Below are positions 16,623 through 26,346 of a DNA stretch of 64,000 bases, one piece after another. The notes beneath the pieces were generated by a model that did not search any database, was not told the DNA's origin, and was given only the letters and a program-made list of their open reading frames with translations. How positions within the stretch are numbered: position 1 is the stretch's first letter; every line of letters starts with the position of its first letter. Position numbers and translations under genes: made by a program. The DNA comes from Stackebrandtia albiflava (lineage in GTDB: Bacteria; Actinomycetota; Actinomycetes; Mycobacteriales; Micromonosporaceae). The stretch is taken from the NCBI RefSeq assembly GCF_007994225.1, contig NZ_VLLL01000005.1:872359-936358 (forward strand), given 5' to 3'.

Positions 16623-18635
16623 ATGACGCGCATCTCGCTCACCACGCTGCGACTGCCCGCCACCCCCGTCGGCGATCCGTCACCGCTGCCGCCGTTGCCG
16701 GGAACCACCGACCCGAACGCGTCGGTACCCGTCGAAGGCGTCCCCGACGAGGTCGCCCGCAACATGCGGCACGGCAGACCGGCGTCCGTCCTTCCGTACA
16801 CCACACAGGACGGATACGACCGGCGGCTCCGCGACACCGTGCTGCCGGTCGCCGTCATCGACAACGGCGTCCTACGCGCCACCGTCGTCCCCGCCCTCGG
16901 CGGCCGACTCTGGTCCCTGGTGCACCTGCCGACCGGCCGGGAACTGCTGTACCGCAACCCCGTCCTGCGTCCGGCGAACCTCGCGCTGCGCGACGCGTGG
17001 TTCTCCGGCGGCGTCGAATGGAACATCGGCACGACCGGACACACGCCGCTGACATGTGCCCCGATGCACGCCGCCGAGGTCGACGGCCCCGACGGCCCGA
17101 TCCTGCGACTGTGGGAGTACGAACGGCTCCGCGAGGTGCCGTACCAGGTCGATCTGAGCCTGCCGCCCGGATCGGACCGCCTCTACGTGGGTGTCCGCAT
17201 CGTCAACCCGCACACCGAGACCGTGCCGATGTACTGGTGGTCGAACATCGCGGTACCGCAGCGTCCCGGTGGCCGCGTCATCGCACCCGCCGACGACGCC
17301 TACCTGTTCTCCTACGGCCGGCGGCTGCACGTGGTACCGGCACCCGTGCACGACGGCGCCGACTACAGCGACCCCGCGGGCGCCCCGCACGCCGCCGACT
17401 ACTTCTTCCGGATCACGGCCGGCGACCGGCCCTGGATCGCCGCGGTCGACGCCGCCGGAGACGGACTGGTCCAGGCGTCCACCGCGCGACTCACCGGCCG
17501 CAAACTGTTCGTCTGGGGCGGCAATCCCGGCGGCCGGCGGTGGCAACGGTGGCTCACGGAGGGCGGCGGCGACTACCTGGAGATCCAGGCCGGCCTGGCC
17601 GCCACCCAGCTCGAACACCTGCCGATGCCCCCGGGTGCCCACTGGTCGTGGGTGGAGGCGTACGGCCCCGTTGCCCTGCCGCCTCACGCCGCGCACGGCG
17701 ACTGGGCCACCGCGCGCACGGCGGTGGAGACCGCACTGGACGCCTCGGTACCGGCGGCGGAGTTGACGGCGCGGCACGAGACCTGGCCGTGGGACGCGCC
17801 TCCCGCGCGGACCCTCACCACCGGTTCGGGATGGGGGGCGTTGGAGCGGCACCGACGCCGGGTCGAGGGCGAGCCCGAGACGACCCTGCCCGGCATCCCG
17901 TTCCCCGACACCACCGACGCCGAGACCGCGCCGTGGCGGACACTGCTCGACACCGGACGTCTGCCCGCCTGGGACCCCACCCGGCCACCGGTCTCGTACG
18001 CGACGTCGCCCGCGTGGCGGCGGCGACTGGAGGCCGCCGACCTCGACGGCGACTGGCACGGTCTCTACCAGCTCGGTCTCGCCCGGGCCGCCGCCGGTGA
18101 GACCGCCGGTGCGAAGGCCGCCTGGCACCACAGCCTCTCCGTCGCCGAGACCGCCTGGGCACACCGCGCGCTCGGGCACCTGGCGCTCCGCACCGGGCGT
18201 GCCGTGGCGGACCCCGACGCGCGCCGCGAGGCCGTCGCGACGGCGGTGCAGCACTACGAACGGGCGGTGGCCGCCGCGCCGGACGTGTGGCAGTTGACCG
18301 TCGAGGCGTGCGACGCCCTCTTCGCGGCCGGGCGGGACGCGAACGTACTGCGGCTCACCGAGGCGGCCGGTCCGGTCACACACGGCCAGGTGACCATGCG
18401 GCGCCTCAAGGCGCTCATCCGGACCGGGCGCCTGGACGAGGCCCGGTCCGTCTTCGACGGCGGATTCGAGGTGCCCAACCTCCGGGAGGGTGAGGAGACA
18501 CTGGACTCGCTGTGGTTCGCGCTGGCGGAGCGCCGCGTCGCCGGGGACGGTGAGGTGACCGACGAGGTCCGTGCCGAGGCCCGCCGCCGTCACCCGCTGC
18601 CGGAACGCTACGACTTCCGGATGGGCGTCACCTGA
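16623..18635 (+). CDS. DUF5107 protein with C-terminal TPR-like helices
   Basis: A 670-residue cytoplasmic-looking protein with no signal peptide. Residues about 75-380 fit DUF5107, a galactose-mutarotase-like beta-sandwich: VIDNGVLRATVVPALGGRLWSL, FSGGVEWNIG and MYWWSNIAVPQRPGGRV are characteristic. Residues about 470-650 are alanine-rich helical repeats (GLYQLGLARAAAGETAGAK, AHRALGHLALRTGRA), consistent with tetratricopeptides. The mutarotase-like fold suggests a carbohydrate ligand, but no reaction is known. It follows the exporter genes by 20 bp and may be cotranscribed. Its stop overlaps the convergent XRE gene by eight bases. Confidence 0.82.
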   Translation: MTRISLTTLRLPATPVGDPSPLPPLPGTTDPNASVPVEGVPDEVARNMRHGRPASVLPYTTQDGYDRRLRDTVLPVAVIDNGVLRATVVPALGGRLWSLVHLPTGRELLYRNPVLRPANLALRDAWFSGGVEWNIGTTGHTPLTCAPMHAAEVDGPDGPILRLWEYERLREVPYQVDLSLPPGSDRLYVGVRIVNPHTETVPMYWWSNIAVPQRPGGRVIAPADDAYLFSYGRRLHVVPAPVHDGADYSDPAGAPHAADYFFRITAGDRPWIAAVDAAGDGLVQASTARLTGRKLFVWGGNPGGRRWQRWLTEGGGDYLEIQAGLAATQLEHLPMPPGAHWSWVEAYGPVALPPHAAHGDWATARTAVETALDASVPAAELTARHETWPWDAPPARTLTTGSGWGALERHRRRVEGEPETTLPGIPFPDTTDAETAPWRTLLDTGRLPAWDPTRPPVSYATSPAWRRRLEAADLDGDWHGLYQLGLARAAAGETAGAKAAWHHSLSVAETAWAHRALGHLALRTGRAVADPDARREAVATAVQHYERAVAAAPDVWQLTVEACDALFAAGRDANVLRLTEAAGPVTHGQVTMRRLKALIRTGRLDEARSVFDGGFEVPNLREGEETLDSLWFALAERRVAGDGEVTDEVRAEARRRHPLPERYDFRMGVT

Positions 18636-19890
18636 TCCGGCGCCTCCGACCGGCGCCATATGTCGGCCGCCGTAACCCGGTGGGCGTCGCCTCGGCGTCC
18701 AGCAGTTCCCGGATCATCCGTGCCATGGCGTGGACACGGCTCGACGCGCAACGACGTGACAACTCCTCCGCCGCGGTGAGCTGTTGCGTCGCGGCCTCGG
18801 TCATCCCGGCGAGCCGCAACGCCCGCGCCAGCCGCAGCCTCGTCAGCGCCCGGTCCCGGACGTGCTTGGCCGACAACGCCTCCAAAGCCGTCGCCAACGC
18901 CGGAACCGCCTCCGTCGCGTGATGGACGACCCGCCTGCCCGCCAACGCCAGATCGAGGTGGACCTTCCCGGTGACGGTGTGCCACAGGTAGTCGTTGCCG
19001 TGACTGGCGGGCGGCGAGAGCAGCGACCCCGGTACCTCGGCGAACCGTTTGCCCGCCACCTCCAACTGCTCCATGGCGGCGTCCTCGTTCCCGGCGCGGG
19101 CGTGAGTGCGCGCCTCCCCGAGCGCCGCCCAGGTCAGGCCGGTGACCGTGATGTCGGGGCTGATGCGTTTCACCGACCCGGCCAGGGCGACGGCCCCGGC
19201 GTGGTCACCGGTGGCGGCGTGCACGATCGACTGACGCGCCAGCAGTTCCGCTGCCAGGTCCGGGTCCTCCCCGGCCATTGCCCAGCGTTGCCCGCAGTCG
19301 TGCCAGAACAGTGCGCCGTTGGCGTCCCGGTTGTCGCTGCGGATCCACCCCGCCAGCCGCGCGAACCGGGCCGCCAGCGTCAACAACGCCCGCCGCACCG
19401 GGAACGGCGCCCCGATCTGCATCCGGATGATGTCCTGGGCCTGCTGTTCCACGGAGGCGCGGATCTGTTGCCCGCCCATGGTGGAGTCGATGTCTATGTA
19501 CGCCTCCAGCAGCCGGGTCAACGTCACCGTCGTGTGCGTGTTGGCGTAGGCCGGGGGCCCGTCGTCGTCGGAGACGGGCGGCGGCGCCGTCCACAGTACC
19601 GGCATCGGAACGGCCGGCCGCGGCTCGACCGGCACCACCGGCTCCTCCTGAAGCAGCGAGGTCAGCTCGCCCCCGGTCTCCAGCAGACTGTCGCACCGCG
19701 ACGCGATGTCGAGCGTGGGTTGACGGCGGGCGCTCTCCAACTTGGAGATGTAGGACCCGTCGACGTCCAGGTCACGGGCGAGCTGCGCCTGGGTGCGGCG
19801 GCGTGCGCGGCGCCAGTGCTTGAGTCTGGCACCGAACCGTGCCGCCGCCGCATCGCGATGCGCGGCACCGGGCGGCTGAGTTGACGGCAT
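18628..19890 (-). CDS. XRE-family regulator with TPR-like C-terminus
   Basis: A 420-residue protein. The N-terminal Cro/C1-type helix-turn-helix is at residues about 20-75 (RFGARLKHWRRARRRTQAQ, then LARDLDVDGSYISKLESARR). The rest is helical with TPR-like stretches and a long proline-rich linker (about 95-115). This architecture is abundant in actinomycetes, often in developmental or natural-product regulators. I prefer ATG 19890; the frame is open to a TTG at 19929. It is convergent with the DUF5107 gene and divergent from the RNA methyltransferase gene. The target is unknown. Confidence 0.83.
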   Translation of the reverse strand: MPSTQPPGAAHRDAAAARFGARLKHWRRARRRTQAQLARDLDVDGSYISKLESARRQPTLDIASRCDSLLETGGELTSLLQEEPVVPVEPRPAVPMPVLWTAPPPVSDDDGPPAYANTHTTVTLTRLLEAYIDIDSTMGGQQIRASVEQQAQDIIRMQIGAPFPVRRALLTLAARFARLAGWIRSDNRDANGALFWHDCGQRWAMAGEDPDLAAELLARQSIVHAATGDHAGAVALAGSVKRISPDITVTGLTWAALGEARTHARAGNEDAAMEQLEVAGKRFAEVPGSLLSPPASHGNDYLWHTVTGKVHLDLALAGRRVVHHATEAVPALATALEALSAKHVRDRALTRLRLARALRLAGMTEAATQQLTAAEELSRRCASSRVHAMARMIRELLDAEATPTGLRRPTYGAGRRRRIR

Positions 19891-20014
19891 GGGGCGGGCT
19901 TTCGTCCAGTGGGGCGGGGGTGAGCGCAATCATAGTAGGCGACCCACGGAGACGCCCCGGAATTCACCGCCGCCGGGTCAGCCGTTCGTACAGAAGATCC
20001 ACCCGGACAATGGG

Positions 20015-20812
20015 GTGGTGGCCGATCACCTCACCGATCCCGACGACCCCCGGCTGGACGACTACCGGGCGTTGACCGACCTGGCGCTTCGTACCCGGTT
20101 CGAGCCGCCGAACGGATTGTTCATCGCCGAGGGCGAACTGGTGGTCCGGCGTGCCCTGCGCGCCGGTTACCGGATGCGGTCCCTGCTGGTGGACGCCAAA
20201 CGGATCGACCAGCTCGCGGACCTGGCACCGCCCGGCGCTCCCTCCTACGCCGCCTCGCCGGCGGTGTTGGAGGCGGTCACCGGCTTCCACGTGCACCGGG
20301 GCGTCCTGGCGTCGTTCCACCGCACCCCGCCGACGGCGCCGGAGGAGGTGCTGGCGCAGTCGCGGCGGCTGTTGATCCTGGAGGACGTCAACAACCACAC
20401 GAACATCGGTGCGATCTTCCGTTCCGCGGCGGCCCTGGGCATCGACGGCGTCCTGTTGTCGCCGACGTGCGCGGACCCGTTGTACCGCCGCAGTATCAGG
20501 GTGAGCATGGGGGAGGTGTTCGCACTGCCGTACGCCCGGTTGTCGCCGTGGCCGTCGGCGCTGGACACGGTGCGGCGGGCCGGTTTCACGGTTCTGGCCC
20601 TGACCCCGGACCCGGACGCGACGCCGATCCAGCGACTCACCGATGCGCAACGGGAACGGCCGGCCCTGCTGTTCGGGGCCGAGGGGGCGGGTTTGACCGG
20701 GGAGGTGTTGGACACCGCCGACGTGGCGGTGCGGATTCCGATGCACCGGGGTGTGGACTCGCTGAACGTGGCGGCCGCGGCCGCGGTGGCGTGCTTCGCG
20801 TTGACCGGGTGA
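20015..20812 (+). CDS. TrmH/SpoU-family RNA 2'-O-methyltransferase
   Basis: A 265-residue SPOUT methyltransferase. After an N-terminal substrate-binding region (FEPPNGLFIAEGELVVRRAL) come motif 1 ILEDVNNHTNIGAIFRSAAA, motif 2 PALLFGAEGAGL and motif 3 IPMHRGVDSLNVAAAAAVA, which together form the deep-trefoil knot that binds SAM. The product probably methylates a tRNA or rRNA ribose. The start is uncertain: GTG 20015 and 20018 are both possible and no ribosome-binding site is clear; the frame stays open to 19889. Confidence 0.88.
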   Translation: MVADHLTDPDDPRLDDYRALTDLALRTRFEPPNGLFIAEGELVVRRALRAGYRMRSLLVDAKRIDQLADLAPPGAPSYAASPAVLEAVTGFHVHRGVLASFHRTPPTAPEEVLAQSRRLLILEDVNNHTNIGAIFRSAAALGIDGVLLSPTCADPLYRRSIRVSMGEVFALPYARLSPWPSALDTVRRAGFTVLALTPDPDATPIQRLTDAQRERPALLFGAEGAGLTGEVLDTADVAVRIPMHRGVDSLNVAAAAAVACFALTG

Positions 20813-20894
20813 CGGCACGCGGTTCTCGCGTCCACCACTCGGTAGTGACGGACCCGGTCGTGACGGCCGTCCGGTGCGGCCCGGCGCGGCGACG

Positions 20895-21872
20895 TCAGCC
20901 GCCGAACAGTTCCCGGTGCAGTGCGGCGAGCCGGTCGGTGTCGCCGGGCAGCATCCGGTGTGCGGCGAGCCAGGCGGCACCGGCGGCACCGTCGTGGGCG
21001 ACCCGGATCGGGGTGTCGGGGAAGCGTTCGGTGAGGCGTTCCCGCACGCCGCGTGACACCGGGGTGTCCCCTCCGGCGAGGCTGCCCGCCAACACGACCG
21101 GGCGTCCGTCGGCGGTGTGTACCTTGTCGACCGACGTCACGAGGTGTTCCACGGCCCGGTCGACCAGATCGACCGCGACCGGGTCGCCGACCTCCGCGGC
21201 CTGTGTCACCAGTGGCGCGAACCGGGACAGCCGCACCGGTTCGGTGGACATGACGGACTGGATCACCTGGTTGACGGTGGGCGCGGTCCCGGGCACGACC
21301 GCCTCCACGACCGCCTCGACGAGCCGCCCGCCCGGTCCGATGCCGTCGAGGTGGCGCAGTGTCGCCGACACCGCCTGCCGACCGAGCCAGAAGCCGGAAC
21401 CGAGGTCGCCCAGCAGCCAGCCGTAGCCGTCGGAGCGACGGCCCGCCAGGTCCCGGTCGTCGATGGCGGTGGCGATCGCGCCGGTTCCGGCGATCAGGAC
21501 GGTGCCGGAGGGTTCGGGGGTGCCCGCGGTGAAGGCGACGACGGCGTCGGCGACGAGCCGCACGGGGCAGTGGAGTCCGGCCTGCCGCCACACCTGGTCG
21601 AACAGCGGGTCACCCGCGTCGTCGCGCAATGTGGTCACTCCGGCGATGCCCATGACGACCGCCCCGACCCGTTCGGGCGCGACCGAGACGAGCACCTGCG
21701 CGACGGCGTCGGCGACGTTGCGGACGGCCGCCTCCCGGCCGTGCGAGACGGGATTGCCGCCGCCCGCCGTGCCGACGGCCAGCCGCCGCCCGGACAGGTC
21801 CACCGCGGCGACCCTGGTGGAGGTTCCCCCCACGTCGAGCCCGAGTACACAGTCGGTTCCGGCGGTGTTCAT
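20895..21872 (-). CDS. nagK: N-acetylglucosamine kinase (BadF/BadG-type ATPase)
   Basis: A 325-residue ASKHA-fold kinase. The phosphate-1 loop is LGLDVGGTSTRVAAVDLSG, the second is SGTVLIAGTGAIATAI, and the adenosine region is VVLAGSLAGGDTPVS. The insertion WLLGDLGSGFWLGRQA is typical of the eukaryote-like GlcNAc/glucosamine kinases. It would phosphorylate GlcNAc brought in by the NgcEFG transporter encoded nearby. It is divergent from the RpiR-family regulator, across about 257 bp that should hold both promoters. Confidence 0.85.
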   Translation of the reverse strand: MNTAGTDCVLGLDVGGTSTRVAAVDLSGRRLAVGTAGGGNPVSHGREAAVRNVADAVAQVLVSVAPERVGAVVMGIAGVTTLRDDAGDPLFDQVWRQAGLHCPVRLVADAVVAFTAGTPEPSGTVLIAGTGAIATAIDDRDLAGRRSDGYGWLLGDLGSGFWLGRQAVSATLRHLDGIGPGGRLVEAVVEAVVPGTAPTVNQVIQSVMSTEPVRLSRFAPLVTQAAEVGDPVAVDLVDRAVEHLVTSVDKVHTADGRPVVLAGSLAGGDTPVSRGVRERLTERFPDTPIRVAHDGAAGAAWLAAHRMLPGDTDRLAALHRELFGG

Positions 21873-22129
21873 GCGGCGATCCTAGAGCCGCGCCGTCGGA
21901 GGTCGCGCCGGCCCCGTCGCGTCCCACCACGCGGTATCGCCGGTCACGCACCGGCGGGGTGTGGATACCGACTGTCGGGTAAGGGATCTTTCCGGTCACG
22001 GAATGTTGCAAGTCTGAAAAGATTGCCCACCAGATCTTGACGATTCGGCTGCCAGGTAAGAGTTTTGCTCAGAACGCCCGCGGCGTTCGATCCCCCGCAA
22101 CGATGCGAACAAGAGGGCTGGGCCTGACC

Positions 22130-23083
22130 ATGACGCACCCGTCGACTCCCGCCGATGTGGCCTCGACCACGTCGTCGGCCGGTGTGCTGGGCCGGATCGC
22201 CCAGCTCGACGGTTCGTTGTCGGAGGCGCTGACCCGGGTCGCCGCCCAGGTGTTGGCCGATCCGGGTGCCGCGGCGCGGTCCACGATCGTGGAGCTCGCG
22301 GAGCGGAGCGGTACCTCACCGGCCTCGATCACCCGGTTCTGCCGCACCCTGGGTTTCGACGGTTACGCGGCCCTTCGGGTGGCGATCGCGACCGAGACGG
22401 GCAGGGCCGAGGCGCAGCACGGGATGGGTTGGCACACCGACATCGGCCGTCCGATCCGGCCCGACGACCCGCTGGACCGGGTGCTGGGGCACGTTCTCAA
22501 CGCGGAGTTGGCCGCGTTGCAGGACACCGCGCAGCAGTTGGACGTCTCGGTGGTGGCCAGGGCCGCGCGGGCGATCACCGACGCCCGCCGGGTCGATCTC
22601 TACGGGGTCGGTGGGTCGGCGCTGGTGGTGGGGGACCTCCACATGAGCCTGCACCGGATCGGTGTTCCGGCGTGGGTGTGGAACGAGGTCCACGGTGCCC
22701 TGGCCAGTGCCGCCCTGTTGGGTGAGGGTGACGTCGCGGTGGGTTTCTCGCATTCCGGCGCGACCGTGGAGACGGTGGAGATGCTGGCGGAGGCCGGCAG
22801 TTGTGGTGCGTTGACGATCGCCGTCACGAGTTTCCCGGGTTCCCACATCGCGGAGGTCGCCGACATCGTGTTGACCTCGGCGACACGTGCCAACACCTCG
22901 CAGGCCGACGTCATGGCCGCCAGGCATTCGCAGATGCTCGTCGCGGAGCTGCTGTACCTGGCGGTGGCGCAGCGGTCGTTCCCGCGCACGGTGAGTTCGT
23001 TCCAGACGACCGCGCAGGCGGTGGCGGGTCACCGTCGTGCCGGTCCCGGTGCCACGCCGCCAGGGGCGTTTGCCGATGTGTGA
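22130..23083 (+). CDS. MurR/RpiR-family transcriptional regulator
   Basis: A 317-residue repressor-type protein: an N-terminal HTH_6 domain (STIVELAERSGTSPASITR, then FCRTLGFDGYAALRVA) and a C-terminal SIS domain (VDLYGVGGSALVVGDL, VGFSHSGATVETVEML) that senses a phosphosugar. Between a GlcNAc kinase and the aminosugar importer, the likely effector is GlcNAc-6-phosphate, MurNAc-6-phosphate or glucosamine-6-phosphate. I chose ATG 22130; an in-frame ATG at 22103 is also possible. It is followed 66 bp later by the SIS-domain gene. Confidence 0.88.
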   Translation: MTHPSTPADVASTTSSAGVLGRIAQLDGSLSEALTRVAAQVLADPGAAARSTIVELAERSGTSPASITRFCRTLGFDGYAALRVAIATETGRAEAQHGMGWHTDIGRPIRPDDPLDRVLGHVLNAELAALQDTAQQLDVSVVARAARAITDARRVDLYGVGGSALVVGDLHMSLHRIGVPAWVWNEVHGALASAALLGEGDVAVGFSHSGATVETVEMLAEAGSCGALTIAVTSFPGSHIAEVADIVLTSATRANTSQADVMAARHSQMLVAELLYLAVAQRSFPRTVSSFQTTAQAVAGHRRAGPGATPPGAFADV

Positions 23084-23149
23084 GCGGCAAGGATACTGTG
23101 TGGCGACCGTCAAACCAACAAGAGGCACCAGAAAGGGACAGAAGCACAC

Positions 23150-23902
23150 ATGAACGTTTCGGCTGAAGGCTACGCCGCCGCACTGCGTGGTGTGCTCGAC
23201 CAGGTCGTCGCCACCCAGATGGAGGCCGTCGGCCGCGCCGCCGACCTCGTCGTCGAGTCGCTCGCGGCCGGGGGAATCCTGCAGGCCTTCGGAACCGGGC
23301 ACTCCGAGGCACTCACCATGGAGCTGGCGGGGCGGGCCGGCGGACTGGTGCCCACCAACCGGATAGCGCTGCGCGACCTCGTGTTGCGCGGTGGCGAACC
23401 GGTCGACCTGTTGACGAGCGACAAACTGGAGCGCGATCCGCAGATCGCGCGCCGCCTGTTCGCGCTCGCCGACGCCCACCCGAGTGACGTCTTCGTGATC
23501 GCATCCCAGTCCGGCATCAACGGATCGATCGTGGAGTTCGCCGCGGCGGTGAAGGAGGCCGGCCACCGGCTGATCGCCTTCACCTCGCGGCAGCAGTCCG
23601 AGCAGACGCCGTCGCGTCACCCCTCCGGCAGGCGGCTGCTCGACTACGCCGACGTGGTGCTGGACAACTGCGCGCCCTACGGCGACTCCCTGCTCCCACT
23701 CCCGGCGGGCGGCTCCTTCGGTGCCGCCTCCTCGATCAGCGCCGCCCTCCTGGCGCAGATGGTCGTCGCGGAAGTCGTGCGACGGCAGCTAGACGCCGGA
23801 GAGACACCACCGGTGTACCTCTCCGCGAACGTCCCCGGCGGGGACGAACACAACCACGCACTCGAGTCGCGCTACGCCGGACGCATCCGGCGCGGCGCGT
23901 GA
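23150..23902 (+). CDS. SIS-domain protein, UPF0309-like
   Basis: A 250-residue single-SIS-domain protein. The sugar-phosphate-binding patches are GILQAFGTGHSEALTMELAG and DVFVIASQSGINGSIVEFA, and the C-terminus contains SANVPGGDEHNHALESRY. Relatives occur beside GlcNAc or MurNAc genes and may be phosphosugar isomerases or MurNAc-6-phosphate etherase-like, but no reaction is proven. It starts at ATG 23150 and runs into ngcE after 30 bp, so it is probably the first gene of the uptake operon. Confidence 0.82.
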   Translation: MNVSAEGYAAALRGVLDQVVATQMEAVGRAADLVVESLAAGGILQAFGTGHSEALTMELAGRAGGLVPTNRIALRDLVLRGGEPVDLLTSDKLERDPQIARRLFALADAHPSDVFVIASQSGINGSIVEFAAAVKEAGHRLIAFTSRQQSEQTPSRHPSGRRLLDYADVVLDNCAPYGDSLLPLPAGGSFGAASSISAALLAQMVVAEVVRRQLDAGETPPVYLSANVPGGDEHNHALESRYAGRIRRGA

Positions 23903-23932
23903 CCAGGTCCTTGTCAAAGGAGACTCAACCAC

Positions 23933-25342
23933 ATGTCAAACCCTGAACCCAGCGACCTCACCCGTCGCCGCCTCCTCCAGGGAACGGCGCTGGGTGCCGT
24001 CGCCGTCCCCGCCGCGGGGCTGCTGTCCGCATGCGCCACCAGCGGCAGCGAAGACAGCGGCGACGACGTCACCAACTCCGGTGATGCCGAGAACCCCTTC
24101 GGCGTCGACGGAACCCTCCCGCTGGACGTCGTGATCTTCGACGGCGGCTTCGGTGACAAGTACGCCACCGAGGGCCACCAGGTCATGTACAAGGAGAAGT
24201 TCCCCGAGGCGGAGATCGTCCACTCCACCGAGAAGGACATCGCCGCCACCCAGCAGCCGCGTTTCGCGGACGGCGAGCCGCCAGACGTCCTGGACGACTC
24301 CGGCGCCGGCAAGATCCCGATCGACTCGCTGGTCAACGACGGTCTGCTCGCCGAGCTGACGCCCCTGCTGGAGGCACCGTCCTACGACGACCCCAACGTC
24401 ACCGTCCAGGACACCCTGGTCGACGGCGTGCTCAAGCCGGGCATCTACAACGGCAAGGTCTACGCCCTGAACTACGCCATGGGCGGCTGGGCGATCTGGT
24501 ACGACGGCAAGCTGTTCGAGGACCAGGGCTGGACCGCTCCCACCACCTGGGACGAGATGATGGCGCTGTGCGCCGAGATCAAGGACGCCGGCATCGCGCC
24601 GTGGACCTACGCCGGGCAGCACCCCTACTACCTGTGGGACTCGCTGTACACGCTGGCGAGCCGTCACGGCGGCCGTGAGGTCTCCGTGGCGATCGACAAC
24701 CTGGAGCCCAACGCCTGGAAGCACGAGTCGATCAAGCTCGCCGCCGAGGCGCTGTACTCCCTGCAGGACAAGGGATACGTCCTGAAGGGCACGCCGGGCA
24801 TCAACCACATCGACTCGCAGACCAAGTTCAACAACCGCGAGGCTGCCTTCCTGCCGTGCGGAAGCTGGCTGGCCAACGAGCAGATCGACGTCGCCCCCGC
24901 CGACTTCGTCTACCAGGCCATCGGCATCCCGCCGCTGGAGGGCTCGGTGCAGCCGGAGCTGGTCTGGTCCTCCGGTGAGGAGCCGTTCGTGGTTCCCGCC
25001 CAGGCCAAGAACAAGCCGGGTGCCTACGAGTACCTGCGGATGATGCTGTCCAAGGAGGGGTCGAAGATCTTCGCCGAGAAGGCGCAGTCCCCGACCATCC
25101 TCAAGGACCAGGAGATCACCAACCCGCCGGCCGCCGCGCTGGCGTCGCTGGTGACGACCGCGGAGAACGCCTACCGTCCGCAGCTGGCCGACTGGTACGT
25201 CGACTTCAAGGAGCAGGCGGAGCCGGTGCTGGGCCAGATGATGGCCGGCGAGGTGACGCCCGACGAGTTCATCGACGTGGCGCAGAAGGCCGCCGACGCG
25301 GTCGCCGAGAGCGACGTCGAGAAGTTCACTCAGGAGTACTAG
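23933..25342 (+). CDS. ngcE: GlcNAc/diacetylchitobiose-binding lipoprotein NgcE
   Basis: A 469-residue family 1 solute-binding protein. The N-terminus has a twin-arginine-type motif (LTRRRLLQG), a hydrophobic stretch and lipobox LLSAC, so it is probably Tat-exported and lipid-anchored. The mature part contains NPFGVDGTLPLDVVIFDGGF and ALNYAMGGWAIWYDGKLFED, matching the NgcE subfamily. An AAAGGAG lies upstream of ATG 23933. It precedes the two permease genes; a strong hairpin in the 69-bp gap should make this protein more abundant than they are. Confidence 0.9.
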   Translation: MSNPEPSDLTRRRLLQGTALGAVAVPAAGLLSACATSGSEDSGDDVTNSGDAENPFGVDGTLPLDVVIFDGGFGDKYATEGHQVMYKEKFPEAEIVHSTEKDIAATQQPRFADGEPPDVLDDSGAGKIPIDSLVNDGLLAELTPLLEAPSYDDPNVTVQDTLVDGVLKPGIYNGKVYALNYAMGGWAIWYDGKLFEDQGWTAPTTWDEMMALCAEIKDAGIAPWTYAGQHPYYLWDSLYTLASRHGGREVSVAIDNLEPNAWKHESIKLAAEALYSLQDKGYVLKGTPGINHIDSQTKFNNREAAFLPCGSWLANEQIDVAPADFVYQAIGIPPLEGSVQPELVWSSGEEPFVVPAQAKNKPGAYEYLRMMLSKEGSKIFAEKAQSPTILKDQEITNPPAAALASLVTTAENAYRPQLADWYVDFKEQAEPVLGQMMAGEVTPDEFIDVAQKAADAVAESDVEKFTQEY

Positions 25343-25348
25343 GAATCC

Positions 25349-25381
25349 GCCCGGGGCCTCCCGAAACGGGAGGCCCCGGGC
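25349..25381 (+). terminator. Attenuating hairpin between ngcE and ngcF
   Basis: A perfect 15-bp stem (25349-25363 with 25367-25381) with an AAA loop lies six bases after the ngcE stop. The permease genes that follow need read-through or a further start, so partial termination or mRNA protection after the binding-protein gene is likely. Confidence 0.8.
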
Positions 25382-25411
25382 CCACCTCGGAGCAAGAAGG
25401 TACGCGTTTCG

Positions 25412-26338
25412 ATGAAGCACGGCAAGGGTTGGTTCGTCGCCTCATTTCTGGCACTGCCGGTGGGTCTGTACGTATGGCTGGTGATCCTGCCGTTCGCGCA
25501 GGCGTTCCAGATCTCCCTCACCGACTGGAGTGGATACTCCCCGTCGTTCGACTACATCGGCTTCGACAACTTCGTGGAGATGTGGAGCGACCCGAAGGGT
25601 TGGGTGATTCCAGGTTTCACCCACACCGGGATCATCCTGTTGGTGCTGCCGGTGATCGTCATCGTGATGTCGCTGTTCTTCGCTTTCATGCTCAATGTGG
25701 GTGGGCGTAGCCGCGGCGGCATCGGTGGGGTGCGCGGCGCGGGGTTCTACAAGATCGTCTACTTCTTCCCGCAGGTGTTGGCCACCGCCATCATCGCCAT
25801 GGTCTGGTCGCAGATCTACAAGCCACCGGCCACCGGTGGCCTGATCACGTCCGCGCTGGAGGCGTTGGGGCTGCCGTATCCCGAATACGGCTTCATGGGT
25901 GACACCAGCTGGGTGCTGACCGGCATCATCGCCGTCATGGTGTGGAGCAGCGTCGGCTTCTACCTGGTCTACTTCTCCTCGGCGATGGCCGCGATACCGC
26001 AGGACATCTACGAGGCGGCCCGCATCGACGGCGCGAGTCGGGTCAAGACCTTCTTCACGATCACGCTCCCGCTGCTGTGGGAGTCGGTGCAGACGGCCTG
26101 GGTGTACCTGGGCATCATCGCGCTGGACGGTTTCGTGCTGGTCTTCATGATGACGCCGAGCCAGGGCGGGCCCAACCACGCCAGTGAGGTCATCGGCGGT
26201 GTCATTTACAAGTTCGCCTTCGGGGGCGGTCGAGACGCGGGTATGGCTTCGGCGATCGGCGTCGTACTGTTCGGCGTCGTGCTCATCCTGACCGTGGTGT
26301 CACTCCGGTTCACCCGCCGCGAACGCATCGAGTACTAG
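25412..26338 (+). CDS. ngcF: GlcNAc/chitobiose ABC permease NgcF
   Basis: A 308-residue CUT1-type sugar permease with six membrane helices. The first is at about residues 7-30 (FVASFLALPVGLYVWLVILP), and the ATPase-contacting loop is YEAARIDGASRVKTFFTITLP. ATG 25412 follows the hairpin by about 30 bp. No ATPase gene lies in this cluster; NgcEFG transporters normally borrow a shared MsiK-type ATPase, so the ATPase at 45055 or one elsewhere could serve. Confidence 0.9.
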   Translation: MKHGKGWFVASFLALPVGLYVWLVILPFAQAFQISLTDWSGYSPSFDYIGFDNFVEMWSDPKGWVIPGFTHTGIILLVLPVIVIVMSLFFAFMLNVGGRSRGGIGGVRGAGFYKIVYFFPQVLATAIIAMVWSQIYKPPATGGLITSALEALGLPYPEYGFMGDTSWVLTGIIAVMVWSSVGFYLVYFSSAMAAIPQDIYEAARIDGASRVKTFFTITLPLLWESVQTAWVYLGIIALDGFVLVFMMTPSQGGPNHASEVIGGVIYKFAFGGGRDAGMASAIGVVLFGVVLILTVVSLRFTRRERIEY

Positions 26339-26346
26339 GAGGATTC